Assembly (NCBI GenBank): GCA_017619795.1
Contig: JAFZRP010000033.1
Span: forward strand, 1-61,935
Source: Treponema sp.
GTDB taxonomy: Bacteria > Spirochaetota > Spirochaetia > Treponematales > Treponemataceae
Direction: 5' to 3'
Length of the DNA: 61,935 bases
Positions 17,865-26,859 of the stretch are shown in pieces. The position numbers were made by a program, and so were the translations under genes. Position 1 is the stretch's first letter. The number at the start of each line of letters is the position of its first letter. The notes below the pieces were generated by a model. That model saw only the letters and a list, made by a program, of their open reading frames with translations. It made no database searches and was not told the origin of the DNA.

Positions 17865-19413
17865 TATTTTAGTAACAGATGACGAACAGATTGTAATAGA
17901 CTCCTTAAGCTTCATTATCAACAAAAACTTTGAAGGACAGGTTTCACTTTTTACTGCACTTTCGGGAACCGATGCCTTAAAGATTGTAACAAAGGAAAAT
18001 ATCGACATCATCTTTATGGATATAAACATGCCGGGCCTTAACGGACTTGAAACAGTAAGCTGTATTACAAAGCTTAAGCCCGACACCGTAATCATAATCC
18101 TCAGTGCCTTTGACCGCTTCCAGTATGCGCAGGAGGCAATGAATCTTGGAACATTCAAATATATTACAAAGCCGGTAAATAGAAACGTAGTAATCCAGAC
18201 AATCAGAAGTGCAATGGATTTTATAGATACAAGGCGTGGAAAGCAGAACGCAGACTTAGAGCTTCACAAAAAGCTTGATCTTGTTTCTCCTATGATTGAA
18301 AGTGATTTTATTTTTGCCTGCATCAATAACAACGAAAACACCTTTAATCTTTCAGCGTATCTTGATTATTTTGGCATTTCCGAATATCCCTGGTGCTTCT
18401 GCTGCTTTGAGATTCCAAATGTAAGCTCCGAAAACCAGCACTCTGTTTACAATAAAATAAGAGATTTGCTTAATACAAATCACCGCTGTCTTGTAAGCTC
18501 CTTCCTTATGAACAGAATAATTGCGCTCTACCCTATTACCGACAGCGAATACGATACAGAGCAGTTTACGGTAAGCATAACAGGACTCTTTAATACCCTT
18601 TCCTGCACAATCGGCTCAGGTTTGCGTGCCGGAATAAGCCGTATTCAGACAGACTGGCGTCTTTTAAAAACCTCCTGCAACGAAGCACTTGCCGCACTTA
18701 ATCAGACACCGCACACTGGAGGCATTGCTTTCAGCGGAGACAAAGCAAGCTGGGAAAATCCTGCTTCAAATCATGCAGATGAGTTTAAAAAACACATAAT
18801 CGGCAGACTTAAGATGGGAGACACCTCCGGCGTAAACTCCTTCCTTGAACTTTTCAGCTCCCAGCTTACAACAAACCAGACTGATATTGATAAAATCAAA
18901 AACGCTTACTTCGAGCTCATTGTTACTGCAAGCAATATCACTAAGGAAATAAACAACTCCTTCCACAGCGAAACCTTTGACAACGCCTTTTCAACCTTCA
19001 GCAGCGAAAACAACCTTTCAAAACTAAAGGATTTTGTTCATAAGTTTCTGCTTGAGTGCATAACCGCAATCAACAGCACAAAAACTCAGGGAGACAATCC
19101 GGCAATCAAAAAGGTTTGTGATTATATCAACAACAATCTTGCAAAGGACATTTCTCTTGAACAGATGGCAGAATATGCAAAGGTAAGCTCCTTCTATTTG
19201 AGCAGACTTTTTAAGGAAGAAAAAGGCATTACGTTTATCAATTTCCTTACAGACCGGCGACTTGAAAAATCACGCGAATTGCTTAATGACACAAACCTCT
19301 CCATCAAAGAGATTTCTGCCTCAATTGGCTACAATGACCAGAACTATTTCAGCCGACTTTTCAAAAACAAATACGGCGTATCACCCACAGAATACAGGAG
19401 TGAAAAGAAATGA
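17857..19413 (+). CDS. YesN-type response regulator with AraC DNA-binding domain
   Basis: A 518-residue protein. The receiver domain holds the phosphorylation site D55 (IIFMDINMPG), an acidic pocket at TDDE, and the conserved K in YITKPV. A long middle region of unknown fold follows, then two AraC helix-turn-helix motifs in the last 100 residues (LEQMAEYAKVSSFYLSRLF and IKEISASIGYNDQNYFSRLF). It probably activates sugar-uptake or catabolic genes, and may control its own operon. Overlaps the kinase by 8 bp and the next gene by 4 bp. Confidence 0.92.
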   Translation: MYNILVTDDEQIVIDSLSFIINKNFEGQVSLFTALSGTDALKIVTKENIDIIFMDINMPGLNGLETVSCITKLKPDTVIIILSAFDRFQYAQEAMNLGTFKYITKPVNRNVVIQTIRSAMDFIDTRRGKQNADLELHKKLDLVSPMIESDFIFACINNNENTFNLSAYLDYFGISEYPWCFCCFEIPNVSSENQHSVYNKIRDLLNTNHRCLVSSFLMNRIIALYPITDSEYDTEQFTVSITGLFNTLSCTIGSGLRAGISRIQTDWRLLKTSCNEALAALNQTPHTGGIAFSGDKASWENPASNHADEFKKHIIGRLKMGDTSGVNSFLELFSSQLTTNQTDIDKIKNAYFELIVTASNITKEINNSFHSETFDNAFSTFSSENNLSKLKDFVHKFLLECITAINSTKTQGDNPAIKKVCDYINNNLAKDISLEQMAEYAKVSSFYLSRLFKEEKGITFINFLTDRRLEKSRELLNDTNLSIKEISASIGYNDQNYFSRLFKNKYGVSPTEYRSEKK

Positions 19414-20465
19414 AAAAAACTATTCCTTTCCTTGCAATGCTTGTGCTTGTATCACTTTTCCTTACATCCTGCACAGCTAAAAAGAAAAATAAGGTTACCT
19501 CCGAAAAACGAAGCGAGGTTTCAACTTCAGACAAAATTACAATCGGCTTTTCAATAGACACGCTTGCCATAGAGCGCTGGCAGCACGACCTTGATGTTTT
19601 TATGAATAAAGCAAAGGAGATGGGCGCTAATGTTATAGTCCAGAATGCAGGAAATGATGTTGAAGAACAGAAACGCCAGCTTATGTATCTGCTTGATCGA
19701 AATGTTGATGTAGTTGTTGTTTTGCCAAAGGAAGCAAGCTCAATTTCAGACCAGATTCAGAAAATAAAGAGCCGCAACATTCCTGTTATTTCGTATGACC
19801 GTCTTACTTTAAATGCTGATATTGATCTTTACATGACGATTGACAGCGAAAAGGTTGGTGAGCTTATGGCCACAGGACTTCGAAAGGCAGCAAAGGGACC
19901 AACCTGGTACTGCATTCTCGGCCCGGAAGAAGATTATAATATGACTCTGATTAAACGCGGCATAAACAAAATCATTTATGGTTCTCCAATAAAAATTAAA
20001 CACATTTTCTATACAAGCGGCTGGAACTACGACCTGGCTTATCAGGAGATGGTGCGCCTGATTACAAATAATGACATTCCGGATGCAATTGTTTGCGGTA
20101 ATGATGCGGTTGCAGACAGCGTTATTCAGGCACTCACCCTTTACTATAAGGACAATCACATTCCGGTTTGCGGTCAGGATGCCGATATTGCTGCATGCCA
20201 GTATATTGTTGAAGGCAAGCAGGATTTCTCCGTTTATAAGCCGATTACAAAGCTTGCAGAGCTTACCGCTGAATATGCAGTTAGAATTGCAGAAGGCGAA
20301 AAAATAACTGACTTGAACGAAAATCTTCGGACAATCAACAATAACTTTGGAGAGATTCCGGTTCTCTGGCTTGAACCTCAGATTGTCAACAAAAACAATA
20401 TGGACGAAGTAATCATAAACTCTGGCTTCCATACGTACGGCGAAGTTTACAGAGAGAGGCAATAA
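19410..20465 (+). CDS. Sugar-binding lipoprotein, XylF/ChvE-like
   Basis: A 351-residue periplasmic-binding protein with a lipoprotein signal (lipobox LTSC, Cys at about residue 21). It has a RbsB/XylF-type fold: ITIGFSIDTLAIERWQHDL at the ligand entry, NRNVDVVVVLPK-like central strands, and IPVISYDRL. D-xylose-type binding proteins have the same RDR/ISYDRL feature, so a pentose ligand is plausible. No ABC permease or ATPase follows, so here it may be a sensor component rather than a transport subunit. Overlaps the regulator gene by 4 bp. Confidence 0.85.
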   Translation: MKKTIPFLAMLVLVSLFLTSCTAKKKNKVTSEKRSEVSTSDKITIGFSIDTLAIERWQHDLDVFMNKAKEMGANVIVQNAGNDVEEQKRQLMYLLDRNVDVVVVLPKEASSISDQIQKIKSRNIPVISYDRLTLNADIDLYMTIDSEKVGELMATGLRKAAKGPTWYCILGPEEDYNMTLIKRGINKIIYGSPIKIKHIFYTSGWNYDLAYQEMVRLITNNDIPDAIVCGNDAVADSVIQALTLYYKDNHIPVCGQDADIAACQYIVEGKQDFSVYKPITKLAELTAEYAVRIAEGEKITDLNENLRTINNNFGEIPVLWLEPQIVNKNNMDEVIINSGFHTYGEVYRERQ

Positions 20466-20466
20466 C

Positions 20467-21174
20467 ATGGAAACAGCACTTTATCTTATCCCGGTCACTT
20501 TGGGTGAAACAGAAATCAATCAGGTAATACCGTCGTACAATCACGATATTATTACCGAAATAAAATACTTTATTGTAGAAAATATCCGTTCGGCCAGACG
20601 CTTCCTGAAAAAAGTCGAAAAATCAATCGATATAGATGAGCTTACTTTTTTTGAGTTGAACCGTCACACCGATAGAACAATCATAGCCGAATACCTTAAG
20701 CCGCTCGAAGAAGGCAAACCAGTTGGCATTATTTCGGAAGCAGGCTGTCCCGCTATTGCAGATCCCGGTGCCGATGTTGTTGCAATTGCCCAGACAAAAA
20801 AACTTCGTGTAATTCCGCTTGTAGGTCCTTCTTCAATTATCCTTTCGCTTATGGCAAGCGGCTTCAACGGTCAGAGCTTTGCCTTCAACGGCTATCTTCC
20901 TGTAGAAACCGCAGAAAGAAAAAAAGCCCTCAAAAAGCTTGAAAACAAAATCTATAACGAAGACCAGACTCAGATTTTTATAGAAACCCCATACCGAAAT
21001 GCAAAAATGATAGAGACAATTCTTTCATCACTGCGGCCCCAGACAAAGCTTTGCATTGCTTCTGGAATAACGTGTGCAGAAGAATACATAAAGACTCGCA
21101 CGGTACAGCAGTGGAAAGCAGAAAAAATCCCCGAGATTGGTAAAATACCGGCTATATTTCTTATATACAAATAA
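20467..21174 (+). CDS. Tetrapyrrole-methylase-family SAM methyltransferase, RsmI-like
   Basis: A 235-residue TP_methylase-fold enzyme. Motifs visible: FELNRHT, GIISEAGCPAIADPG (characteristic of RsmI, which methylates the 2'-O of C1402 in 16S rRNA) and LVGPSS. It is shorter than the canonical RsmI (about 280) and lacks its N-terminal YVVATPIGNL start, so it belongs to the short RsmI-related subgroup. GAGAGG lies ahead of the ATG one base after the previous stop, so it is the last gene of the run that starts at clpS. Confidence 0.82.
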   Translation: METALYLIPVTLGETEINQVIPSYNHDIITEIKYFIVENIRSARRFLKKVEKSIDIDELTFFELNRHTDRTIIAEYLKPLEEGKPVGIISEAGCPAIADPGADVVAIAQTKKLRVIPLVGPSSIILSLMASGFNGQSFAFNGYLPVETAERKKALKKLENKIYNEDQTQIFIETPYRNAKMIETILSSLRPQTKLCIASGITCAEEYIKTRTVQQWKAEKIPEIGKIPAIFLIYK

Positions 21175-21183
21175 AACTTATAC

Positions 21184-21393
21184 AGAAATCAGTTTTGTAG
21201 ACATTTATACACAAAAAAATAGCTTCCGGTCGAGTCCCGTCTAAAAAAACCGCCGGCTCGCCGGCTACGCGCTGTTGTGCCTTGTAATTATGTACGTTTG
21301 CCGCTGAAGCGGCAGCACAACAGAGTGTTTTTTTAAGACGTTCCTCTCCCTCGCGCTATTTTTTTGTTACATTTTTTTACAAAACTGATTTCT
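21184..21393. repeat. 210-bp nested inverted-repeat element
   Basis: The outer 16-bp arms are exact reverse complements: AGAAATCAGTTTTGTA (21184-21199) and its complement (21378-21393). Inside are further matched pairs in order: a 13-bp pair (21211-21223 with 21355-21367), a pair with one bulged base (21238-21250 with 21327-21340), a 9-bp pair GCTGTTGTG-type (21272-21280 with 21315-21323), a GCCGGC-TC-GCCGGC double palindrome (21253-21266), and a hairpin TGCCGCT-GA-AGCGGCA at the centre (21299-21314). The tetramer ATAC flanks both ends, possibly a target duplication. It could be a MITE-like element or a large structured terminator for the clpS run. No transposase gene is inside. Confidence 0.75.
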
Positions 21394-21448
21394 ATACAAA
21401 TTATGTAAAAATGGTTTATTAAACCTGCATTTTCGGGTATATTTATTC

Positions 21449-21454
21449 TATATT
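21449..21454 (+). promoter_or_regulatory. Leaderless-type -10 box before lptC
   Basis: TATATT at 21449-21454 predicts a transcript start at 21461. That is the second of three consecutive ATG codons (21458, 21461, 21464). No Shine-Dalgarno sequence precedes them. Confidence 0.5.
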
Positions 21455-21457
21455 ACT

Positions 21458-22102
21458 ATGATGATGAAAAAGTTCATTTTGAATGCAAATAGTTTTTCTC
21501 AAGAATCCTGGCGAATCTGTTGTCTTCTCGTATTCACCATATTATTCGGGCTGCTTTCATCATCCTGTTCCTTGAAATACGATGAGGCTGTAAACGCGGA
21601 GGAAAATAATCCGGAGTTTGTTTTTTATAATACAAAGCTTACACGCTACGAAAACTACAAGAAGAAGGCTGAGGTAAATACAGAATATCTGGAGCAGTAT
21701 AAGGATTCCGATGCGACTTATGCAAAGAACGTAAGCTTTCAGACAGTTGATAATGAAGGCAAGCTTGAAACAGAAGGAAAATGCGGGCTTCTTTATTTCG
21801 ATTCAAAAAAAGAACTTTACGAGCTTTATGATGGAATAAGGCTCTTTAATACAAAGCAAAATACTAATTTTTATGCCGATATACTTCGCTGGAATGGAAA
21901 AACTGAGCAGCTCACAAGTGGAAGAACTGATATGGTCCGAATTGAAAAGGATGATACAGTGATTGTGGGAAGCGGCTTTTCTGCAAGCGGAATCAGCGGA
22001 CGGTTTAATTTTACAGGTACTGTAAACGGCAATATTGTTACAAAAGATGATAAAAGTGATGATGGTACGGCTGAAGCTAAAGAAGGAGCAGCAGAACAAT
22101 GA
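21458..22102 (+). CDS. lptC: LptC-like envelope lipid transport lipoprotein
   Basis: A 214-residue protein with an N-terminal hydrophobic stretch ending LSSSCS, a likely lipobox. It continues with a beta-rich domain (FYNTKLTRYE, AKNVSFQTVDNEGKLETEG) that fits the OstA/LptC jellyroll. In the Lpt bridge it would carry lipopolysaccharide-like glycolipid from the inner membrane to LptA. Treponemes lack classical LPS but keep Lpt-like proteins. Overlap of 4 bp with the LptA gene supports the call. The C-terminal tail is acidic and low-complexity. Which of the first three Met codons is used is unclear. Confidence 0.7.
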   Translation: MMMKKFILNANSFSQESWRICCLLVFTILFGLLSSSCSLKYDEAVNAEENNPEFVFYNTKLTRYENYKKKAEVNTEYLEQYKDSDATYAKNVSFQTVDNEGKLETEGKCGLLYFDSKKELYELYDGIRLFNTKQNTNFYADILRWNGKTEQLTSGRTDMVRIEKDDTVIVGSGFSASGISGRFNFTGTVNGNIVTKDDKSDDGTAEAKEGAAEQ

Positions 22103-22809
22103 TAAAAAAAATCGCAGTCTTTTTAATTACAACTTTATTCATTATCACTTCTTCCTTTGCTGAAACAATCACTTTTTCTGCCGACAGCATGACTGGTCAG
22201 ACAGGCAATTCTTCCTCCTCTAGTACAGTATTGGATGGTCACGCATATGTAAAAACCTCTTCCATGGAGATTTCTGCAGAAAGAATTGAGCTTTCTGGTG
22301 ATGACTATAACTTTATCACAGCAGAAGGATACGTTACTGGAAAAAACCTTGATTCAAACATGGAGTTCCAGTGCGAAACAATGGAATACAACCGCGATAC
22401 AAAAATCGCCTCGTTGAGAGGTAATGTAAATCTTAAAGATCCGGAAAATGATGTTGTAGCTACAGCTCAGATAATTGAATATAATCAGGATACCGAAAAT
22501 GCAGTTCTTCAGATTCAGGTAAATCTTACGCAGAAAAACAATATCTGTAAGGGTGCTTACGCTGTTTATCAGAAAAAGGCTCAGCTCCTGGACATTTCCG
22601 GTAACGCAGAGGTTCGCCAGGATCAGGATGTTTTCAGAGCCCAACAGATTACACTGAATCTTGACACCCAAGACATCACGCTCGCCGGAAACGTAAAAGG
22701 TACTGTAAACGATTCAGGCAAAAAATCAGACAAAAAAGATAAAGATGCAGAACAGACACCGTCAGAAACTGGAAACGAACAGCCTCAATCCGAAGAGAAA
22801 AAGGAATAG
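22099..22809 (+). CDS. lptA: LptA/OstA-like periplasmic protein
   Basis: A 236-residue protein with a Sec signal peptide (cleavage after about ITSSFAE) and the repeated beta-strand OstA pattern: [78 protein letters not shown]. It would form the periplasmic filament that passes glycolipid between LptC and LptD. The last 40 residues are Lys/Asp/Glu-rich and probably disordered. It lies between lptC (4-bp overlap) and lptB. Confidence 0.85.
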   Translation: MIKKIAVFLITTLFIITSSFAETITFSADSMTGQTGNSSSSSTVLDGHAYVKTSSMEISAERIELSGDDYNFITAEGYVTGKNLDSNMEFQCETMEYNRDTKIASLRGNVNLKDPENDVVATAQIIEYNQDTENAVLQIQVNLTQKNNICKGAYAVYQKKAQLLDISGNAEVRQDQDVFRAQQITLNLDTQDITLAGNVKGTVNDSGKKSDKKDKDAEQTPSETGNEQPQSEEKKE

Positions 22810-22813
22810 TCAG

Positions 22814-23806
22814 ATGGAAGATAACGAAACTGAAAAACAGGTAATAGAACAACCAGCTGAAGCAGATACTCAGGAAACAGCAGTTCAAGCAGAGCAAGCA
22901 ACTGAAACACCAACAGAAAAAACGCCTGTTGAAACTGCAGAAGCACTACTAGAAGAAGCTCCCATTGAAACTGTAGAAGCTCCTTCAGATGACATTCCTA
23001 CCGAAGAAGCTGCTTCTGTTGAACCAGTTATTGAAACACCTTCAGCCGATGCTCCAGCTGACGAAGCTCCTGCCGACGACACTCCTGTTCTCCGCGTTTC
23101 AAGCCTTTATAAATCCTTTGGAAGAAAAGAAGTTGTTCGCGGCGTAGATTTTTCCATGCGTACTGGTGAGGTTCTCGGTTTGCTCGGTCCAAACGGCGCG
23201 GGAAAAACAACAACGTTCTATATGGTTGTAGGCTTTTATAAACCAACTGCCGGCGATGTTTTCCTAAACGACAAATGCATTACCAGACTTCCAATGTACA
23301 AAAGAGCCCGACTTGGAATCTCTTATCTTCCGCAGGAGCCTTCTGTTTTCCGAAAGTTTACCGTAGAAGAAAACATCTGGTCGGTTTTGGAAACCCGTCA
23401 CGACCTTTCTAGAAAAGAAAAAAAGCAGCGCCTTGAAGATTTAATCGAAGAGTTCTCAATCGGACGAATCAGAAAGCAAAAGGCTTATACCCTTTCTGGT
23501 GGAGAACGCCGCCGAACAGAAATTGCACGCTCTCTTGCCATAGAACCAAAGTTCCTCCTGCTCGACGAACCGTTTGCCGGTATTGACCCGATTGCCGTTG
23601 CCGACATCAAGAGTGTAATCCAGCTGCTTGCAAAACGTGGAATTGGAGTTTTGATTACAGACCACAACGTTCGCGATACGCTTGAAATTACCGATAAGGC
23701 TATCATCATCAACACTGGAACAATTATGCTGCAGGGCACCAAGGACGAAATACTTGCTTCCGAACTTGCTCGAGAAATCTACCTTGGTAAAAACTTCTCT
23801 ATGTAG
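22814..23806 (+). CDS. lptB: LptB ABC ATPase with a long acidic N-terminal extension
   Basis: A 330-residue ATPase that should power Lpt transport. The ABC domain begins near residue 92: Walker [10 protein letters not shown], LptB-like [19 protein letters not shown], signature LSGGERRR, Walker [14 protein letters not shown], switch ITDHN. The first 90 residues are an E/A/P/T-rich low-complexity stretch with irregular TPxE and PxET repeats, absent from typical LptB of about 240 residues. ATG at 22814 follows AAGGA. No lptF or lptG is in the window, so the permease must be elsewhere. Confidence 0.9.
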   Translation: MEDNETEKQVIEQPAEADTQETAVQAEQATETPTEKTPVETAEALLEEAPIETVEAPSDDIPTEEAASVEPVIETPSADAPADEAPADDTPVLRVSSLYKSFGRKEVVRGVDFSMRTGEVLGLLGPNGAGKTTTFYMVVGFYKPTAGDVFLNDKCITRLPMYKRARLGISYLPQEPSVFRKFTVEENIWSVLETRHDLSRKEKKQRLEDLIEEFSIGRIRKQKAYTLSGGERRRTEIARSLAIEPKFLLLDEPFAGIDPIAVADIKSVIQLLAKRGIGVLITDHNVRDTLEITDKAIIINTGTIMLQGTKDEILASELAREIYLGKNFSM

Positions 23807-23819
23807 GAATAATAATCTC

Positions 23820-24845
23820 ATGAAGAATTATGTTAATTGGGCTATTCTTGCCCCTGGTCGAATTGCAAACAGTATGGCAACGGCAATGAACGGTATAAAA
23901 ACTGATGGAAAAATCCACCTGTACGCCGTAGCAAGCCGTAATCTTGAAAGAGCTCAGGCTTTTGCCGAAAAATGGAACTTTGAAAAAGCCTACGGAACTT
24001 ACGAAGAATTATTTTCCGACCCGGAAGTTGATGCAATTTATATTGCCAATCCGCATTCCTTCCACCTGGAATCTGTTCTTTCTGCCCTGAATACCGGTAA
24101 ACACGTGCTTTGCGAAAAACCAGCCGGCTGTTCCCGCGCTCAGCTTGACCAGATGCTCTCACTTGCACAAAAGAAAAATCTTTTTTTTATGGAAGCAATG
24201 TGGACAGCCTTCAATCCGTGTATAGCAGAAATCCGAAAGGAAATTGCAGCAGGTACAATCGGTGAAGTAAAAAACATAGATTCCCGCTTCTGCAATCGCA
24301 ATCCTTATGACCCGAATGACAGGAACTACTCCCCTGCACTTGCCGGTGGCGCACTTCTTGATCTTGGAATATACAATATCTACTTTGCGATGATGATTTC
24401 TGATTTTTCTCCAGTAAAAGCCCGCAGCTCTCAGGTACGAATGCTTAACGGTATAGATGCCTGGAACAGCGTAAACCTTACCTTCCAGAATGAAATTGTA
24501 ACAAGCTTCCAGAGTGCTATGGATGTTCCTTCAACAGGTCCAACGCACGATGCCGTAATTTACGGAACAAAAGGCTTTATCACCGTAGAAAACTTCTTTA
24601 TGACGCAAAAGGCTGATGTTCATGTTTACAAAAATATTTGGGGAAGCGAAAGCGAAATTGTACGAGAGATTCGTTGTCCTTTCAGTGTGAACGGTTACGA
24701 ATACGAGCTTGCCCACGCAACAGACTGCATTCTTACAGGAAAAACTGAATCAGACGTACATACCTTTGAAAAGTCTAAGACCTTGTGTAAAATTATGGAT
24801 GATTTACGTGCTGACTGGCAGATGAAATATCCTTGGGAAAAGTAA
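23820..24845 (+). CDS. Gfo/Idh/MocA-family oxidoreductase
   Basis: A 341-residue NAD(P)-dependent oxidoreductase. The N-terminal Rossmann fold reads WAILAPGRIANSMA (an APGRIA variant of GxGxxA), with HSFHLESVLSALNTGKHVLCEKPAG, the conserved EKP, and MEAMWTAFNP characteristic of the trans-dihydrodiol dehydrogenase-like branch. The substrate is probably a sugar or polyol. The ATG at 23820 has AGGA about 11 bases upstream, overlapping the lptB stop. A longer in-frame reading overlaps lptB and is rejected. Confidence 0.85.
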   Translation: MKNYVNWAILAPGRIANSMATAMNGIKTDGKIHLYAVASRNLERAQAFAEKWNFEKAYGTYEELFSDPEVDAIYIANPHSFHLESVLSALNTGKHVLCEKPAGCSRAQLDQMLSLAQKKNLFFMEAMWTAFNPCIAEIRKEIAAGTIGEVKNIDSRFCNRNPYDPNDRNYSPALAGGALLDLGIYNIYFAMMISDFSPVKARSSQVRMLNGIDAWNSVNLTFQNEIVTSFQSAMDVPSTGPTHDAVIYGTKGFITVENFFMTQKADVHVYKNIWGSESEIVREIRCPFSVNGYEYELAHATDCILTGKTESDVHTFEKSKTLCKIMDDLRADWQMKYPWEK

Positions 24846-24868
24846 GCATTTAAGCGTAAAAGCAAAAG

Positions 24869-25720
24869 CTATTCTCCGTTTATAAACTCTTCTTTTATAC
24901 TGCAGTTTTGCTCATCAACTGTAATTACCATCCATTTATTCTCAGTTGTAATGCTTGGAACAGTTAATTCAATGCAGTTATTAAAATAGTTTTTATACGC
25001 CTTGTGGATATGCCCATTCAGAACAAGCTTAACATTGCTCGTTGCAAATAACGTAAGAAGCATATCGGCCTCGTAAGTATTCTGGAAGGTAAAATAGCCT
25101 AGATTTATAAGCGGATTGCTGTAAACAGGAATATGTGCCATTACGATTTTTGGAGCCGGATCGTCTTCAAAAGCCTTCTGGATTTTCTTGTACTGCTTTT
25201 TACCGAGCGTTCCAGAGGCAGAATCTATACAGTACCAGCTGAAGCTTTGTGTATTAAAATGATAGATTGACTTGTATGGAAAAACAAGCCTGCTGTAATG
25301 TTCCCAGCCGTCATTATACAAATCGTGATTTCCGAGTACATTGTAAATCCTTCCGCTGCCAAGAATATTTTCTACCTTTTTCGAAAAGCTTACATAATCC
25401 TTAAACTCTGACTCCAAGCCGTGATCGGCAATATCACCAAGACAAATGCAAAACGCAGGAGCTGTTCCATTATCCTTTTCCTTTTGAAGCCAGGTTAAAA
25501 ACTCCTGCTCGCGTCTTGTCTCTTTCTTTTTTCCAAAATGGATGTCGGAAAAAACTGCAACTGTATAAACCTCAGAATCAAGGACAGGAATATCAGATGC
25601 TGCAAGCTCACAGATTGATTGAGTTCTTTTGTTTGAGTTTGAATCTCTGAAAAATGCTTCATCCGGACCGTAAGCACACGAAGTAAAAAGCAGACAAAGG
25701 CACAAGAAAATCACTACCAT
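24869..25720 (-). CDS. Calcineurin-like metallophosphoesterase lipoprotein
   Basis: A 283-residue protein with a short lipoprotein signal (lipobox LFTSC). The metallophosphoesterase motifs occur in order: DIHFG near the start (D-x-H), LGDIADHG (GDxxD), LGNHDLY (GNHD), MAHIP and LNGHIHKAY (GHxH). It should be a di-metal phosphoesterase attached to the envelope. It overlaps the stop of the upstream beta-barrel gene by 7 bp, so the two are translationally coupled and may act on the same envelope substrate. The substrate is unknown. Confidence 0.85.
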   Translation of the reverse strand: MVVIFLCLCLLFTSCAYGPDEAFFRDSNSNKRTQSICELAASDIPVLDSEVYTVAVFSDIHFGKKKETRREQEFLTWLQKEKDNGTAPAFCICLGDIADHGLESEFKDYVSFSKKVENILGSGRIYNVLGNHDLYNDGWEHYSRLVFPYKSIYHFNTQSFSWYCIDSASGTLGKKQYKKIQKAFEDDPAPKIVMAHIPVYSNPLINLGYFTFQNTYEADMLLTLFATSNVKLVLNGHIHKAYKNYFNNCIELTVPSITTENKWMVITVDEQNCSIKEEFINGE

Positions 25721-26475
25721 TTATACCCTACCCCCACATGAAACTCCATATCATCGAAATGAGCCGAAAGCGTGAAAAAATCTATATAATGAACAATAAT
25801 TTCAAGTCCAATATCAAGGTTGTTTTCAATTGAATACCGTCCTCCAAAAATGAAGGATGGTGCACATAAAATCATATAGCGGAACGGTTCAATGGAAGCA
25901 AACTCAAAATATAGGTTGATATTGTTCGGAAGGAAGAAATCATTGTGAAAATAAAAGGCCATTGTTGCGTTGATGAGTGATGAAAGATCATCCTTCAGAA
26001 TAAATACATTTCTAAGCTTGAGGAAAAAGTCAACATTCATCTCCAGCGCATAAAACGGAGTCGGCTTCCACTCCAGATAGATTCCCGGCAAAAAATTATT
26101 GGTCAGGCTTATATCGTGCAGCCAGTTAAGATTGTAAATTACGCCTGTTCCCAAAGAAAGCTTATTTCTTTTGAAGAATGTATATGCTCCGCTAAAGCTA
26201 AACTGAGAATCTCCTCTCTGAAGTTTAATTCCAGTAAGTGCTGAAAACTTCTTTCCTTCAACATCATAGAGTCCAGAAACTGCAAACAACCCGGGCTCGT
26301 ACCCCTGCATTGTATTAAACATAAGGTCCAACTGACCACTCTGCTTAAAAACGATTGGAATCTCCGTATCCTCGCCTTCCAACTCGTCCTTATGCCGGTT
26401 CCCTCGTGCATTTGTACTAACGCAAAATAAAATAGTTATAATAAATAAAAGAATAAATCTCTTTGATATTTTCAT
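25714..26475 (-). CDS. Putative outer-membrane beta-barrel protein
   Basis: A 253-residue protein with a Sec signal peptide (FILLFIITILFCVSTNA) and a body of alternating amphipathic strands. It ends in an aromatic residue (VGVGYKW), typical of outer-membrane barrels recognised by the BAM machinery. I do not recognise a specific family. The ATG at 26475 has CAGGGA upstream; an ATG at 26490 is less likely. It is coupled to the metallophosphoesterase gene. Confidence 0.65.
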   Translation of the reverse strand: MKISKRFILLFIITILFCVSTNARGNRHKDELEGEDTEIPIVFKQSGQLDLMFNTMQGYEPGLFAVSGLYDVEGKKFSALTGIKLQRGDSQFSFSGAYTFFKRNKLSLGTGVIYNLNWLHDISLTNNFLPGIYLEWKPTPFYALEMNVDFFLKLRNVFILKDDLSSLINATMAFYFHNDFFLPNNINLYFEFASIEPFRYMILCAPSFIFGGRYSIENNLDIGLEIIVHYIDFFTLSAHFDDMEFHVGVGYKW

Positions 26476-26482
26476 TTTTCCC

Positions 26483-26681
26483 TGGAGCAATTTTTAGGTT
26501 CATCCACTCCACCTCTTCTTGGAGCTGACCAGACTTGAACTGGCTACCTACTGATTCCGAACCTGTCCCTATCGAAGAACCGTTAAAAAAATTGCGAATA
26601 CTTGGAGCAATTTTTAGGTTCATCCATTCTCCCCATTAATGGAGCTGACCGGACTTGAACCGGCTACCACTTGATTGCGAA
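26483..26681. repeat. Imperfect 120-bp tandem duplication of the tRNA-Ala 3' region
   Basis: The block TGGAGCAATTTTTAGGTTCA recurs exactly at 26483 and 26603, followed in both copies by a diverged stretch and then by the tRNA-Ala 3' half. The first copy breaks off within the anticodon arm; the second continues as the intact tRNA. Confidence 0.8.
26520..26563 (-). pseudogene. Truncated tRNA-Ala copy (3' half only)
   Basis: Matches the 3' half of the intact tRNA-Ala at 26640-26712 across the acceptor strand, T-arm and part of the anticodon arm, then diverges. The T-stem carries a compensatory pair (CCAG...CTGG against CCGG...CCGG), so the arm would still fold. No 5' half is present. Confidence 0.7.
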
Positions 26682-26712
26682 CCAAGTGCTCTACCAGGTG
26701 AGCTACAGCCCC
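26640..26712 (-). tRNA. tRNA-Ala (anticodon CGC)
   Basis: A 73-nt cloverleaf with acceptor GGGGCTG/CAGCTCC, which includes the G3-U70 pair that marks tRNA-Ala, and discriminator A. The D-arm is TAGCTCACCTGGTAGAGCA-like, the anticodon loop TTCGCAA gives CGC (reads GCG), and the T-loop is GTTCAAGTC. CCA is not encoded. It lies upstream of the decayed copy in the same orientation. Confidence 0.88.
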
Positions 26713-26780
26713 ATAATAGCATACCTATTTTACTCATTTGGTATGTCTTGGTAAATAGCAGGCACTTTTTTTATAGAAGT

Positions 26781-26814
26781 AAAAAAAAAACGTGCCCCAT
26801 TTTTAAGGAGCACG
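26781..26814 (-). terminator. Rho-independent terminator after Gly-rich lipoprotein gene
   Basis: On the minus strand, CGTGCTCC and GGGGCACG pair (one G-U) around an eight-base loop, followed by ten T residues. Confidence 0.88.
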
Positions 26815-26859
26815 CTTTATGCTTGTGAATCTTTCAGGCATTCACATTATTAGTAGCAT

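Noticed and set aside
26417..26623. Small minus-strand open frame across the tRNA-Ala duplication
   Set aside because: It runs through the duplicated tRNA 3' region and has no coding character.
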